Of a stretch of DNA of 64,000 bases, positions 11,760 through 22,294 are shown in pieces. Below the pieces are notes generated by a model that searched no databases, was not told where the DNA came from, and was given only the letters and a program-made list of their open reading frames with translations. A program made the translations under genes and the position numbers. Source of the stretch: Nakamurella alba (GTDB lineage Bacteria; Actinomycetota; Actinomycetes; Mycobacteriales; Nakamurellaceae); the NCBI RefSeq assembly GCF_009707545.1, contig NZ_WLYK01000009.1:351555-415554 (forward strand), in the 5' to 3' direction. Every line of letters starts with the position of its first letter. Position 1 is the stretch's first letter.

Positions 11760-12161
11760 TCAGCTCTCGCCGATGGTCTCGGCGTATCCGGAGGCGTCCA
11801 GCAGGTCGGACAGCTCGCCGCCGTCGGTCAGCCGGAGCTCGAGCATCCAGCCGTCGCCGTAGGGGTCGGAGTTCACCAGCTCGGGATTGGAGTCCAGGGC
11901 GTCGTTGCGCAGCAGCACGGTCCCGGCGACGGGCGCGAAGATGTCGGAGACCGACTTGGTCGACTCGACCTCGCCGATCGAATCGCCGGTGGCGAAGGCG
12001 GTCCCGGCCTCCGGCATCTGCACGAAGACGATGTCGCCCAGCGAGTTCTGCGCGTAGTCGGTGATCCCGATGCGGACCACGGTCTCGCCGGTGTCGCCGT
12101 CGGACCCGACGGTGCGGACCCATTCGTGGTCGGAGGAGTAGAGCAGGTCCTGGGGGATCAA
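11760..12161 (-). CDS. gcvH: Glycine cleavage system H protein
   Basis: A 133-residue lipoyl carrier protein. The lipoylation segment GEVESTKSVSDIFAP carries the modified lysine, and the N-terminal YSSDHEWVR and RIGITDYAQ motifs are classic. It shuttles the aminomethyl group from GcvP to GcvT. The start is a TTG at 12161 giving M-IPQDLLYSSDHEW; no ATG or GTG fits, and GAGAGG lies about 10 bases upstream. It is the first gene of the garA/MerR block, while gcvP lies further along beyond a MarR/MFS insertion. Confidence 0.95.
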   Translation of the reverse strand: MIPQDLLYSSDHEWVRTVGSDGDTGETVVRIGITDYAQNSLGDIVFVQMPEAGTAFATGDSIGEVESTKSVSDIFAPVAGTVLLRNDALDSNPELVNSDPYGDGWMLELRLTDGGELSDLLDASGYAETIGES

Positions 12162-12196
12162 GGTGGTCGCGCCTCTCGGTCGGTTGCCGTCCGGAC

Positions 12197-12889
12197 TCAG
12201 CCGCCGGTCGGCCGAGCGTATTGAAGCGTGCGCGGCGGTCGCAAGGCGGCGATCGTGACGTCGTCGAGTTGCTCGGTGGTCATGCTCCCGCCGGCCCGCC
12301 GCACGGTGTCGAGCACCCCGCCCGGGATGGCCAGTGCGGCGGCCAGCGTGGGCGGGTCGCCGATGGCCAGCACGGTGTACGGGGCGGTCAGCGGGGTGCC
12401 GTCGAGCACGATCGCCCCGGCCGTGCCGGTGAAGGCCGAGTCCACCCCGATCCGCACGTCGCCGAACTGGTAGGCCTCCGCACCGGCGTTGCGCAGTTCC
12501 TCCAGCGCGGCCAGCAGCACCTCCGGCGGGACCCCGCCGGACGGGTCGTCGATCACGATCCGCACCCCGGGCCCGTCCGCCGGCAGCGTGCCGGTGAGGA
12601 TGCCCAGCACCCGCTCCTGGCGCTCCGCCTCGGCCAGTGCCGCGGCGGAGTCCGCTCCCCCGGCCTGCAATCCGCGCAGGGTGTCCTGCAGTTCGCCGAT
12701 CTCGGCGGTCAGCTCGTCCTCCCGCCGCTGCAGCCCGTCCAGGATCTGCACCAGGTCGTCCGGCCGGGCGGAGGCCAGGGCGTCCCCGGAATTGGTCTGC
12801 TGCACCTGCACCACGACGGCGAAGCCGAGCAGCGCGCACAGCACCGCGATCGAGATCCGCTCGGCGGTGCGGCTTCCGGGCCGGCTCAT
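12197..12889 (-). CDS. DUF881 family membrane-anchored protein
   Basis: A 230-residue protein with an N-terminal membrane helix (about 12-28), a coiled-coil (about 40-90; LQRREDELTAEIGELQDTL) and a C-terminal DUF881 fold (about 95-225) with the conserved GPGVRIVIDDP and LRNAGAEAYQFGDVRIG patterns. DUF881 proteins resemble YlxW/YlxX and occur in pairs around the small basic protein gene near division genes. A cell-envelope or division role is inferred. It lies 7 bases after the sbp stop. Confidence 0.88.
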   Translation of the reverse strand: MSRPGSRTAERISIAVLCALLGFAVVVQVQQTNSGDALASARPDDLVQILDGLQRREDELTAEIGELQDTLRGLQAGGADSAAALAEAERQERVLGILTGTLPADGPGVRIVIDDPSGGVPPEVLLAALEELRNAGAEAYQFGDVRIGVDSAFTGTAGAIVLDGTPLTAPYTVLAIGDPPTLAAALAIPGGVLDTVRRAGGSMTTEQLDDVTIAALRPPRTLQYARPTGG

Positions 12890-12896
12890 CCGGGTG

Positions 12897-13229
12897 TCAC
12901 GCCTTGAAGATGTGCCGGCGGATGGCCGCGGCGTTGCCGAAGATGCGGATGCCGAGCACGACGACGACCGCGGTGGAGAGTTGGCTGCCCACCCCGAGCT
13001 GGTCGCCGAGGAACACGATGAACGCCGCGACCAGCACGTTGGCGACGAACGAGATCACGAACACCTTGGCGTCGAAGATCTTGTCCAGCCGGGCACGCAG
13101 CCCGCCGAACAGCGCGTCCAGCGCGGCGACCACGGCGATCGGCAGGTAGGGCGCGAGCCAGTCCGGCACGGTCGGGTGCAGGAACAGCCCGGCCAGGACG
13201 CCCACGACGAGGGCGAGTGCGGCGTACAC
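12897..13229 (-). CDS. sbp: Small basic protein Sbp (DUF1290)
   Basis: A 110-residue protein with three hydrophobic segments and the family signature LPIAVVAALDALFGGLRARL, ending in a basic tail (AAIRRHIFKA). The start is a GTG at 13229 with an excellent AGGAGG element. Sbp is conserved between two DUF881 genes in actinomycetes and in the Bacillus ylx region by ftsZ. Its biochemical role is unknown. Confidence 0.92.
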   Translation of the reverse strand: MYAALALVVGVLAGLFLHPTVPDWLAPYLPIAVVAALDALFGGLRARLDKIFDAKVFVISFVANVLVAAFIVFLGDQLGVGSQLSTAVVVVLGIRIFGNAAAIRRHIFKA

Positions 13230-13242
13230 GGTGGCCTCCTGA

Positions 13243-14094
13243 TCAGCGGGTGGTCGCCACAGCGGTGGTCGGTGCGGCGTCGGTCGGTGCGGGGGGCACC
13301 GAGGCGTAGCGCAGGTCGTCGGCGGAGGCCGCGGGCAGCGTGATCGCGTCGCCGACGGTCAGGTCGAACCGGATTTCGTAGAGCGAGGCGAAGGAGTTGA
13401 ACCGGCCGAAGCCGGCCGTGCTCACCAGACCGACGTGCAGGGCCGACTTCTCGCCCACCGCCTGGATCGTGATCGGCCAGAACACCGGGGTGTTGTCGAC
13501 CAGGATGGACGACCCGGCGCGCCGGATACTGCTGGTCGTCCGCAGCCGCACCCCGCCGACCGCGACCGCCTCGGCGCCGGCCGCGTAGAGACCGTTGACC
13601 AGCAGCTGGATGTCGCGGTCCAGGATGACCTCGCCCCCGGTGCCGGGTTCCGGGCCGTCGATGACGATCTCCAGCCCGGGCCCGGTGACCGCGGTGCGGC
13701 CGGCCCCGGCCTCCAGCACGGCGAGTCCGTCGGCGTCGCCGTTCCCGGCCGCGGCCCGCGCCGCCCGGATCCCCTCCTCCAGCGCCGACACCGACGTCCC
13801 CAGCTCGGCCTGCCGCTGCTGGGCGCGGGTGATGTCGTCGCGCAGCGCCGTGCGGGTGCTCGCCGTGCGGCCCGCGTCGTCGTCGGTGGAGCGCAGCGCG
13901 ATGCCCAGCACCACCCCGGCGACAGCGACGGCCGCCAACCCGAGGGCGAGCAGCCGGCGGGGACGGTGGGGCCGGTGGTGCCGGTGGGTCTGCCCGTCGG
14001 CGGCCCGCCGCTCCGCGGCCGCCGCATAACCCGGGTCCAGGTGGTCCTGCAGCAGCGAGGTCAGCAGCGGCAGCCCGGGCCGCGGATCAGCCAC
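13243..14094 (-). CDS. DUF881 family membrane-anchored protein
   Basis: A 283-residue DUF881 protein. A 45-residue cytoplasmic N-terminus rich in His and Arg precedes one membrane helix (about 46-67), a coiled-coil (about 80-115), the DUF881 domain (about 130-255; TGPGLEIVIDGPEPG and LYAAGAEAVAVGGVRL), and a Pro/Thr/Ala tail. It overlaps the phosphatidyltransferase gene by eight bases and is followed by sbp and the other DUF881 gene, as in mycobacterial Rv1823-Rv1825. The two DUF881 proteins are paralogues with different N-termini. Confidence 0.88.
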   Translation of the reverse strand: MADPRPGLPLLTSLLQDHLDPGYAAAAERRAADGQTHRHHRPHRPRRLLALGLAAVAVAGVVLGIALRSTDDDAGRTASTRTALRDDITRAQQRQAELGTSVSALEEGIRAARAAAGNGDADGLAVLEAGAGRTAVTGPGLEIVIDGPEPGTGGEVILDRDIQLLVNGLYAAGAEAVAVGGVRLRTTSSIRRAGSSILVDNTPVFWPITIQAVGEKSALHVGLVSTAGFGRFNSFASLYEIRFDLTVGDAITLPAASADDLRYASVPPAPTDAAPTTAVATTR

Positions 14095-14740
14095 TCGCGA
14101 CCGGCCGGCCGGTCAGCACCGGGGTGTGCCGGAGCACCCACCCCACCTGCACCACGTAGAGCCAGCCGGCCCACATGTACAGCACCATCCCCCACACGGT
14201 GAAGGCGATGCCGATGGGCAGCGCGATCTGCGCGAGGGTCGAGTCGCCCTGCGCGAGCAGCAGGAACGGGAAGGCGTAGAGCAGGCAGAAGGTGGCGGCC
14301 TTGCCCAGGTAGTGCACCGGCAGCGCGACGTACCCGTGCCGGCGGACCAGCCGCAGCCCGATCGCCAGCACCAGGTCCCGGCCGATCAGCAGCGCCGCCA
14401 CCCACCACGGCAGGATCCCGCGGATCACGAAGGCGATCAGCGTGGCGAAGATGTAGAGCCGGTCGGCAAGCGGGTCGAGCAGTTCACCCAGCTTCGAGAA
14501 CTGGTTCAGCAACCGGGCCAGCTTGCCGTCGGCCCAGTCGGTGATCGCGCTGATGACGAGCACGACCAGCGCCCAGCCGTCGGCCTGCGGCCCGAGCAGG
14601 AGGTAGAGGAAGAGCGGCACGCCGAGCAGTCGCAGCACCGACAGCGCATTCGGGATCGTCCAGATGCGGTCGGTGATCTTGCCGTGCTCGATCTTGTCGT
14701 GCCCGACCTTCTTCTGCTCGCTCTTCTCCGGCTCGGTCAC
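14087..14740 (-). CDS. CDP-alcohol phosphatidyltransferase (PgsA-like)
   Basis: A 217-residue membrane enzyme with the full CDP-alcohol motif D-x2-DG-x2-AR-x8-G-x3-D-x3-D (DWADGKLAR through LLDPLAD, about 68-93) and about five hydrophobic helices. It joins a CDP-diacylglycerol-type donor to an alcohol such as glycerol-3-phosphate in phospholipid synthesis. Position next to DUF881/sbp matches pgsA2 (Rv1822), but the exact acceptor is not evident from sequence. The GTG at 14740 follows a weak AGGG. It ends inside the start of the DUF881 gene. Confidence 0.9.
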   Translation of the reverse strand: MTEPEKSEQKKVGHDKIEHGKITDRIWTIPNALSVLRLLGVPLFLYLLLGPQADGWALVVLVISAITDWADGKLARLLNQFSKLGELLDPLADRLYIFATLIAFVIRGILPWWVAALLIGRDLVLAIGLRLVRRHGYVALPVHYLGKAATFCLLYAFPFLLLAQGDSTLAQIALPIGIAFTVWGMVLYMWAGWLYVVQVGWVLRHTPVLTGRPVASG

Positions 14741-14749
14741 CCGGCGACC

Positions 14750-15331
14750 CTATCTGCCCGACAGGGCTTCTCGGTGGAGCTGCAACCGGGCGTAGCAGGC
14801 CAGGGTCACCGAGTCGACGATCTCACCGGAGCCGATCATGGCGCGGAACTCCGTCTCGGTGACGACGCGGTGCACCATGTCCGCCTCCGACTCCTCGCGG
14901 GACGGCTCGCCGGGGGTCAGCCCGGTGGCCCGGTAGATGTCGAAGCCCTGGGAGCAGAAGCCGAGCGCGGACTGCAGGTGGCCCAGGTGCTCCCAGTGCT
15001 CCGCGGTGTACCCGGTCTCCTCGGCCAGCTCGGCCCTGGCCAGCTCCAGCGCACTGCCGCCGGGGCTGCCCACCGGCCAGCCGCCCATCGGGAACTCCCA
15101 GGACCGCCGGCCGATCGCGTACCGGTACTGCTCGACCAGATGGAAGCAGCCGTTCTCCTCGGCGATGACCACCGCGAAGTCCGGCTTGTCGACCACGCCG
15201 TAGGTACCGCGGCTGCCGTCCCGGCGGACGAACCGGTCCTCGCGGAACTGCAGCCAGGGACTCCTGAACACCAGGGTGCTGCTCAGCGTGCGCATCTCGG
15301 GCTCCGCGCCGGAACCGGCGGTGGCGCTCAC
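14750..15331 (-). CDS. NUDIX hydrolase, ADP-ribose-pyrophosphatase-like
   Basis: A 193-residue protein with a NUDIX fold. The region GSALELARAELAEETGYTA corresponds to the NUDIX box, although its first Glu and the Arg of the REUxEE core are not in consensus positions, so metal ligation may differ. It presumably hydrolyses a nucleoside diphosphate linked to another group. The GTG at 15331 overlaps the upstream pyrophosphorylase stop (GTGA), supporting coupling; ATG 15295 is an alternative start. The coupled partner makes UDP-sugars, so a UDP-sugar or NDP-sugar substrate is worth testing. Confidence 0.82.
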   Translation of the reverse strand: MSATAGSGAEPEMRTLSSTLVFRSPWLQFREDRFVRRDGSRGTYGVVDKPDFAVVIAEENGCFHLVEQYRYAIGRRSWEFPMGGWPVGSPGGSALELARAELAEETGYTAEHWEHLGHLQSALGFCSQGFDIYRATGLTPGEPSREESEADMVHRVVTETEFRAMIGSGEIVDSVTLACYARLQLHREALSGR

Positions 15332-16722
15332 AGCTGCGTCCCGTCCGGCACGGTCCCGCTCTCCCCCGGCCCGCCGACGGTGGCCACACCGGTCACCACC
15401 ACGTCCGCACCGAAGGTCCAGTCGCCGACCACGGTCAGCCGCTCGCAGCCGGCGAGCGACGGCGGTCCGGCGGGGAAGCGCTGCTCGAACCCGGCGAGCA
15501 GTTTGTAGACCCCGTCGAGGTCCACCAGCGGTGCGGCATCCCGCTCCGGGATCAGCGTCAGCCGGGCGTCGTCGTCCAGTGCGTAGGCGTCCGAGCGCAC
15601 CACCAGCAGGTCGGAGGTGGTCTTCACCGGGAGGAACCGGGAACGGTCCACCTCGATGGCCGTCGCGCCCTCGAACACGCCGATCGCGGCGCCCATCGCG
15701 GTCTCGATCTGCACCACCGACGGCGAGGACGGGTCGGCCGGGTCCACCGTCTTGACGTTGCGGATGATCGGCAGGTCGATCACCCCGTCCGCCCGCAGCA
15801 CCCCGGCCAGCGCCTCCAGGTCGATCCAGAGGTTGTTGGTGTTGAAGTAGCGGTGCCGGTCGATGTCGCCGAACGCGTCGGCGTCCTCCGGCGCGGTCTG
15901 CGCCGACTCCCGGAGCACCAGGTTGCCGTCGGACCGGCGGCGGGCCAGGTGCCCGCCCTTGCGGTCGGCGGCGGTGCGCCGGCACAGCTCCATCGCGAAC
16001 GGGCTGCCGGACTCGGCGAACCACCCGGCCACCCGCGGCTCCGGCCGGGCGCCGAGGTTGTCCGAGTTCGAGACGAACAGGTACCGGTAGCTGCGCTCCA
16101 GCAGGGCATCGAGCACACCGGAGGCGACCAGCGCCGTGTACAGGTCGCCGTGCCCGGGCGGGCACCACTCCAGGGTCGGGTCGGCGGGCCACCGCACCGG
16201 GGTCAGATCCTCCACGAGCAGCTTCGGTTCCTGGTTCTGCAGGAAGTCCACCGGCAGGCCGTCGACCGCCAGCTCCGGGTGCCGCTCCAGCGCCTCGAGG
16301 CTGTCGGTCCGGGTGCGGAACGAGTTCATCAGCAGCAGTGGGAGTTCGATGCCGTAGGCGGCCCGCAGGGCCAGGATCTGTGCGGCCACCACGTCCAGGA
16401 AACTGCGCCCGTCACGGACCGGCACCAACGACTTCGCCTTGTCCATGCCCATCGACGTGCCGAGGCCGCCGTTGAGCTTCACCACCGCGGTGCGGGCCAT
16501 GGCCGCGGCCGCGACGTCCTCGGCGATGTCCAGGTCGGCCAGCCGGGGCAGGTCGTGCACCGGCTCGATGTCGGACTCCCGCAGCAACCCGGTGTCCCCC
16601 GCGGCCAGTGCGCGGTAGGAGTGCGCGAACGCGGCGATCGCGGCCGGGTGCACCCCGGCCTCCCTCATCAGCGTCTCCGCCTGGTCGAGTCCTGCAGGGC
16701 TGGTGTCGGGGGTGTCCGGCAT
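15328..16722 (-). CDS. UTP-glucose-1-phosphate uridylyltransferase family (UDPGP, PF01704-type)
   Basis: A 464-residue enzyme of the eukaryote-like UDPGP family. The nucleotide loop VVKLNGGLGTSMGMDKAKSL (about 79-98), the HPELAVDGLPVDFLQNQEPK segment and FVSNSDNLGA are diagnostic. It makes UDP-glucose, or a related UDP-sugar, from UTP and sugar-1-phosphate. This family differs from the GalU enzymes common in bacteria. No Shine-Dalgarno is visible; TACCAT lies 7 bases before the ATG, suggesting a leaderless transcript. It is coupled to a downstream NUDIX gene. Confidence 0.9.
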   Translation of the reverse strand: MPDTPDTSPAGLDQAETLMREAGVHPAAIAAFAHSYRALAAGDTGLLRESDIEPVHDLPRLADLDIAEDVAAAAMARTAVVKLNGGLGTSMGMDKAKSLVPVRDGRSFLDVVAAQILALRAAYGIELPLLLMNSFRTRTDSLEALERHPELAVDGLPVDFLQNQEPKLLVEDLTPVRWPADPTLEWCPPGHGDLYTALVASGVLDALLERSYRYLFVSNSDNLGARPEPRVAGWFAESGSPFAMELCRRTAADRKGGHLARRRSDGNLVLRESAQTAPEDADAFGDIDRHRYFNTNNLWIDLEALAGVLRADGVIDLPIIRNVKTVDPADPSSPSVVQIETAMGAAIGVFEGATAIEVDRSRFLPVKTTSDLLVVRSDAYALDDDARLTLIPERDAAPLVDLDGVYKLLAGFEQRFPAGPPSLAGCERLTVVGDWTFGADVVVTGVATVGGPGESGTVPDGTQL

Positions 16723-16748
16723 GGGCGCGATGGTAGGTCACCGCCGTT

Positions 16749-17261
16749 TCACGACAGCGCCGCTCCTCTGACGTGCTCGAAGATGAGGTTGGTCTCGGTG
16801 AGCGCCACCTCGGGATGCGCGGACAGGGCGTCGACGACGAAGTCGCGCAGCGCCCCGGCGTCGGCGGTGGCCACGTGCAGCAGGAAGTCGTCGGCCCCGG
16901 CCAGGAAGTACACGTCCAGCACCTCCGGCCGCTCGCGGATGCGCCGGGTGAACTCGGCCATCCGGCCGCGGTGACCGGCCTGCAGCCGGACCGCGATCAT
17001 CGCCTGCAGCGGCAGGCCCAGCGCCTCCGGGTCGATGTCCGCCCGGTAGCCGCGGATCACCCCCGACTCGCGCAGCGCCCGGACCCGGCCCAGGCAGGTC
17101 GACGGGGCGATGCCGACCCGCTCGGCGAGCGCGTTGTTGGTGATCCTGGCGTCCTCGGCCAGCACCCGCAGGATGCGCCGGTCCACCTCGTCCGGCAGCG
17201 GCCGAACATCCTGCGGGCGGACCCGGGGACCGCTCGCCGGATCCGAAGATGACAGTGCCAT
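16749..17261 (-). CDS. aldR: Lrp/AsnC-family regulator, AldR-like
   Basis: A 170-residue regulator: N-terminal helix-turn-helix (about 25-75; NNALAERVGIAPSTCLGRV) and C-terminal RAM ligand domain (about 90-165). It is divergent from ald with 124 bases between, the same arrangement as AldR (Rv2779c) and ald in mycobacteria, so it is inferred to sense alanine and control ald. The ATG at 17261 is favoured because the upstream extension lies across the promoter. TACGAT lies 6 bases before that ATG, hinting at a leaderless mRNA. ATAC-N7-GTAT at 17260-17274 overlaps the start and is a weak operator candidate. Confidence 0.85.
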   Translation of the reverse strand: MALSSSDPASGPRVRPQDVRPLPDEVDRRILRVLAEDARITNNALAERVGIAPSTCLGRVRALRESGVIRGYRADIDPEALGLPLQAMIAVRLQAGHRGRMAEFTRRIRERPEVLDVYFLAGADDFLLHVATADAGALRDFVVDALSAHPEVALTETNLIFEHVRGAALS

Positions 17262-17385
17262 ACCATGATCGTATCGAATCTTCTTCAGATGCCTTCCCAA
17301 CTTCCACGCACTTGTTCACAATTCTGGGGTCCAGACTGCCACCGCCGCCAGACCAGGCACGACCGTGTCGAGAAGAGGAAAGATC

Positions 17386-18501
17386 ATGCGCATCGGCGTC
17401 CCGTCCGAGGTCAAGAACCGCGAGTACCGGGTGGCGCTCACCCCTGCGGGTGCGCACCAGCTCGCGGCCGCCGGCCACCAGGTGCTGGTGCAGTCCGGTG
17501 CCGGCGCGGGCTCCCGGATCCCCGACGAGGAGTACGTCGCCGCCGGCGCCACCATCGTCGCGACCGCGGAGCAGGCGTGGGGCGACGCCGAGATGGTGGT
17601 CAAGGTCAAGGAGCCGATCGCCTCCGAGTACGGCTTCCTGCGCGAGGACCTCACCCTGTTCACCTACCTGCACCTGGCCGCCGACCGGCCGCTCACCGAG
17701 CGGCTGCTGGCCGCCGGCACCACCTCGATCGCCTACGAGACCGTGCAGCTGGCCGACCGGTCGCTGCCGCTGCTCGCCCCGATGAGCGAGATCGCCGGCC
17801 GCATGGCCCCGCTGGTCGGCGGCTACCACCTGATGCGCAACGAGGGCGGCCGCGGCGTGCTGCTCGGCGGCGTCCCGGGTGTGGAGAACGGCAAGGTGGT
17901 GGTGCTCGGCGGCGGTGTCTCCGGCGCCCACGCGGCCACCATCGCGCTCGGCATGCGGGCCGACGTCACCGTCATCGACCTGTCGCTGCCGACACTGCGC
18001 CGGATCGACGGCCAGTTCCACGGCGCCGTGAAGACCATCGCCTCCAACGCGTACAACATAGCCGCGGCGGTCCGCGAGGCCGACCTGGTCATCGGCGCCG
18101 TGCTGATCCCGGGCGCCAAGGCGCCGAAGCTGGTGACCAACGAGCTGGTCTCGCAGATGCGCGAGGGCTCGGTCCTCGTCGACATCGCGGTGGACCAGGG
18201 CGGTTGCTTCGAGGACACCCACGCCACCACCCACGACGACCCCACCTTCACCGTGCACGGCTCGGTCTTCTACTGCGTGGCGAACATGCCGGGCGCGGTG
18301 CCGCGCAGTTCCACCTTCGCGCTGACCAACGCGACGCTGCCGTACGTCTCGGCGCTGGCCGGCCACGGCTGGCGGGCCGCGCTGGGCGCCGACCCGGCGC
18401 TCGCCGCCGGCCTGACCACCCACGGCGGCACGCTGACCAACCTCCCGGTCGCCGAGGCGCACGACCTGACCGCCGTCACCCCGGCCGCCGTCCTGGTCTG
18501 A
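17386..18501 (+). CDS. ald: Alanine dehydrogenase
   Basis: A 371-residue enzyme, the usual family length, that interconverts L-alanine and pyruvate with NAD and ammonia. Visible hallmarks: N-terminal [20 protein letters not shown], the lysine/histidine catalytic region with [12 protein letters not shown] (about 91-102), the nucleotide fold [14 protein letters not shown] (about 168-181), and [14 protein letters not shown] with the catalytic Asp. The ATG at 17386 has AGAGGAAAG upstream; the longer frame adds no family sequence. It is divergent from an AldR-like gene and followed by a strong hairpin. Confidence 0.97.
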   Translation: MRIGVPSEVKNREYRVALTPAGAHQLAAAGHQVLVQSGAGAGSRIPDEEYVAAGATIVATAEQAWGDAEMVVKVKEPIASEYGFLREDLTLFTYLHLAADRPLTERLLAAGTTSIAYETVQLADRSLPLLAPMSEIAGRMAPLVGGYHLMRNEGGRGVLLGGVPGVENGKVVVLGGGVSGAHAATIALGMRADVTVIDLSLPTLRRIDGQFHGAVKTIASNAYNIAAAVREADLVIGAVLIPGAKAPKLVTNELVSQMREGSVLVDIAVDQGGCFEDTHATTHDDPTFTVHGSVFYCVANMPGAVPRSSTFALTNATLPYVSALAGHGWRAALGADPALAAGLTTHGGTLTNLPVAEAHDLTAVTPAAVLV

Positions 18502-18522
18502 ACTCCGGGGTCCCCGCGCCTG

Positions 18523-18553
18523 GTGCGCGGTGGGGTGTGACCCCGCCGCGCAC
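18523..18553 (+). terminator. Hairpin terminator candidate after ald
   Basis: A 14-bp stem with one mismatch and a GTG loop (18523-18536 pairing with 18540-18553) lies 22 bases after the ald stop and before osmC. No U-run follows, as is common in GC-rich actinomycetes. Confidence 0.5.
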
Positions 18554-18630
18554 CGGGAACCCGGCTGGCGCACCATGAGGTGCACGGCACCGGAAGAAGC
18601 CCGGAGCCGGACGGCGAAAGGGAGATCGAG

Positions 18631-19068
18631 ATGCCGACGCGTACCGCACGGACCGAATGGAAGGGTGGCCTGCAGGACGGGTCGGGCTCGGTGAGCCTGG
18701 TCAGTTCCGGGGCCGGGACCTTCGACGTGTCCTTCCCCCGCCGGGCCGCCGACGAGGCCGGTGGGGTCACCAGCCCGGAGGAGCTGATCGGCGCGGCGCA
18801 CACCTCCTGCTACTGCATGCAGTTCTCCGCGCTGCTGGGCGAGGCCGGCGCGACGGTGAACAGCCTGGTCGCCGATGCGGTCGTCGGTCTCGGCCCGGAC
18901 CCGGCCGGCGGCTTCCGGCTGACCGGCATCAAGATCACCGTGCGCGGGCAGGTCGAGGGTGTCGACGAGGCGACCTTCAAGGAGGTCGCCGAGGCGGCCA
19001 AGGCCACCTGCCCGATCTCCAAGGCGCTCACCGGCGTCGAGATCTCGCTGGACGCCGCGTTCGCCTGA
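18631..19068 (+). CDS. osmC: OsmC/Ohr-family peroxiredoxin
   Basis: A 145-residue thiol peroxidase with both reactive cysteines in context: SCYCMQFS (about 56-63) and ATCPISKAL (about 125-133). OsmC proteins reduce organic or inorganic hydroperoxides. The ATG at 18631 follows AGGGAG by 7 bases; the longer frame is untranslated leader. The gene is monocistronic, between ald and the convergent dialkylglycine decarboxylase gene, whose stop is 9 bases beyond. It belongs to the OsmC rather than the Ohr branch by the TEWKGGL start and the paired active-site residues. Confidence 0.92.
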   Translation: MPTRTARTEWKGGLQDGSGSVSLVSSGAGTFDVSFPRRAADEAGGVTSPEELIGAAHTSCYCMQFSALLGEAGATVNSLVADAVVGLGPDPAGGFRLTGIKITVRGQVEGVDEATFKEVAEAAKATCPISKALTGVEISLDAAFA

Positions 19069-19077
19069 GCCCGGGGC

Positions 19078-21239
<2,162 letters not shown>

Positions 21240-21633
21240 CGGTGTCGTCCTTCGTGGAGGTTCTCGGTCTGGTGGCAGGTGCTGATGGGGGTGCGCGTGC
21301 AGATGGTGGAGCCGATGGCGGGCCGCTGTGGACATGGAGGTCACGATCCGTGGCGGACCCATCAGCGGCGATAGCTCACTGTAGTCGCAGATCGACAATG
21401 AGTGACAGATCCCGAGAGGGTGGTGTCACCTAGCTCTGCGTAGCGAAGACTTACTCTTCGTTACGACAATCCATCTCCCGGAGCACCGCACTGCCCCGAG
21501 CGCCTGTCCGCATCGTCACGAGGACCCTCGGTGAGAACGCCTTCATCAACGGCTCATCACCGGCTCACCGGACCGCCGGAGATTCGTGGTGCGGCGCCGG
21601 ACGGTCCGGATGCCGACACGAGAGGTGGTCGAC
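21240..21633. promoter_or_regulatory. Divergent intergenic region between two secreted-protein genes
   Basis: This 394-base gap separates the CAP gene from the 181-residue secreted protein gene and must hold both promoters. It is locally more AT-rich around 21370-21475 and contains one clear dyad (21440-21464). Short ORFs across it look like shadows. Confidence 0.45.
21440..21464. promoter_or_regulatory. 25-bp inverted repeat in the divergent promoter region
   Basis: GTAGCGAAGA-CTTAC-TCTTCGTTAC: 10-bp arms with one mismatch around a 5-base centre. Its place midway between divergent secreted-protein genes fits a shared operator better than a terminator. Confidence 0.5.
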
Positions 21634-22179
21634 ATGACCGACATCAACACAGCCGACTCCAGGCGCCCGGGCTTCCTGCGCCGACTGGCTGCCGCCGGTG
21701 CGGTGGCCGGCATCGCCCTCACCGGCAGCGTCGTGCTGGCCGGACCGGCGGCCGCCGAGGAGCGTCGTTGCACCGGGTCGATCGGCCGGGTGACGCTGGA
21801 CAACGTGGTCGTGCCGGCCGGGCGCACCTGCATCCTCACCGGCACCAAGGTGGAAGGGACGGTGAAGATCGAGCGCGGCGCCACCTTCCGGGCCAACGGG
21901 ATCACGGTGAAGGGCAACGTCCAGTCCCAGGCGCACAAGCTGGTCCGCATCGACAGGTCGGTGATCGACGGGTCGATCCAGCTGAAGAGCGGTGGAGTGC
22001 TCTACCTGGAGCGCAACCGGGTGGACTCCGACATCCAGCTGTTCTCCAACAAGGGCCGCCAGTACGTCTTCGCCAACCGGGTGGAGGGCAACCTGCAGTG
22101 CAAGTCCAACTCCCCCGCGCCGGTCGGCGGGAAGAACGTCGTGAAGGGGAACAAGGAGGACCAGTGCCGCCGGCTCTGA
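21634..22179 (+). CDS. Secreted protein of unknown function with beta-helix-like repeats
   Basis: A 181-residue secreted protein: basic N-terminus with RRLAAAG and a Sec-type hydrophobic core, cleavage near GPAAAEE (about 45), then a region of roughly 15- to 20-residue periodic units containing V-x-G or V-x-S followed by alternating hydrophobics (KVEGTVKI, VKGNVQ, IDGSIQL, VDSDIQL, VEGNLQC). Two terminal cysteines (one in the first unit, one near QCKSN) may cap a right-handed beta-helix. I do not recognise a characterised family. The ATG at 21634 has GAGAGG upstream. A perfect 12-bp hairpin follows the gene. Confidence 0.8.
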   Translation: MTDINTADSRRPGFLRRLAAAGAVAGIALTGSVVLAGPAAAEERRCTGSIGRVTLDNVVVPAGRTCILTGTKVEGTVKIERGATFRANGITVKGNVQSQAHKLVRIDRSVIDGSIQLKSGGVLYLERNRVDSDIQLFSNKGRQYVFANRVEGNLQCKSNSPAPVGGKNVVKGNKEDQCRRL

Positions 22180-22197
22180 CCCGGTGCGGTTCATGAG

Positions 22198-22230
22198 TGC
22201 GGCCGCGGGGGTTGTCCTCCCGCGGCCGCA
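22198..22230 (+). terminator. Hairpin terminator after the 181-residue secreted protein gene
   Basis: A perfect 12-bp GC-only stem (22198-22209 with 22219-22230) and a 9-base loop, 18 bases after the stop. Confidence 0.65.
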
Positions 22231-22294
22231 GCTGTTCCATGGTGCGGTGCCCCGGCAAGGGTCCGGAGCCGCGAACGACAGGTAGGCGGCGACG

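Noticed and set aside
17260..17274. ATAC-N7-GTAT as a firm AldR operator
   Set aside because: Four-base arms are too short to support a confident call; mentioned only as weak.
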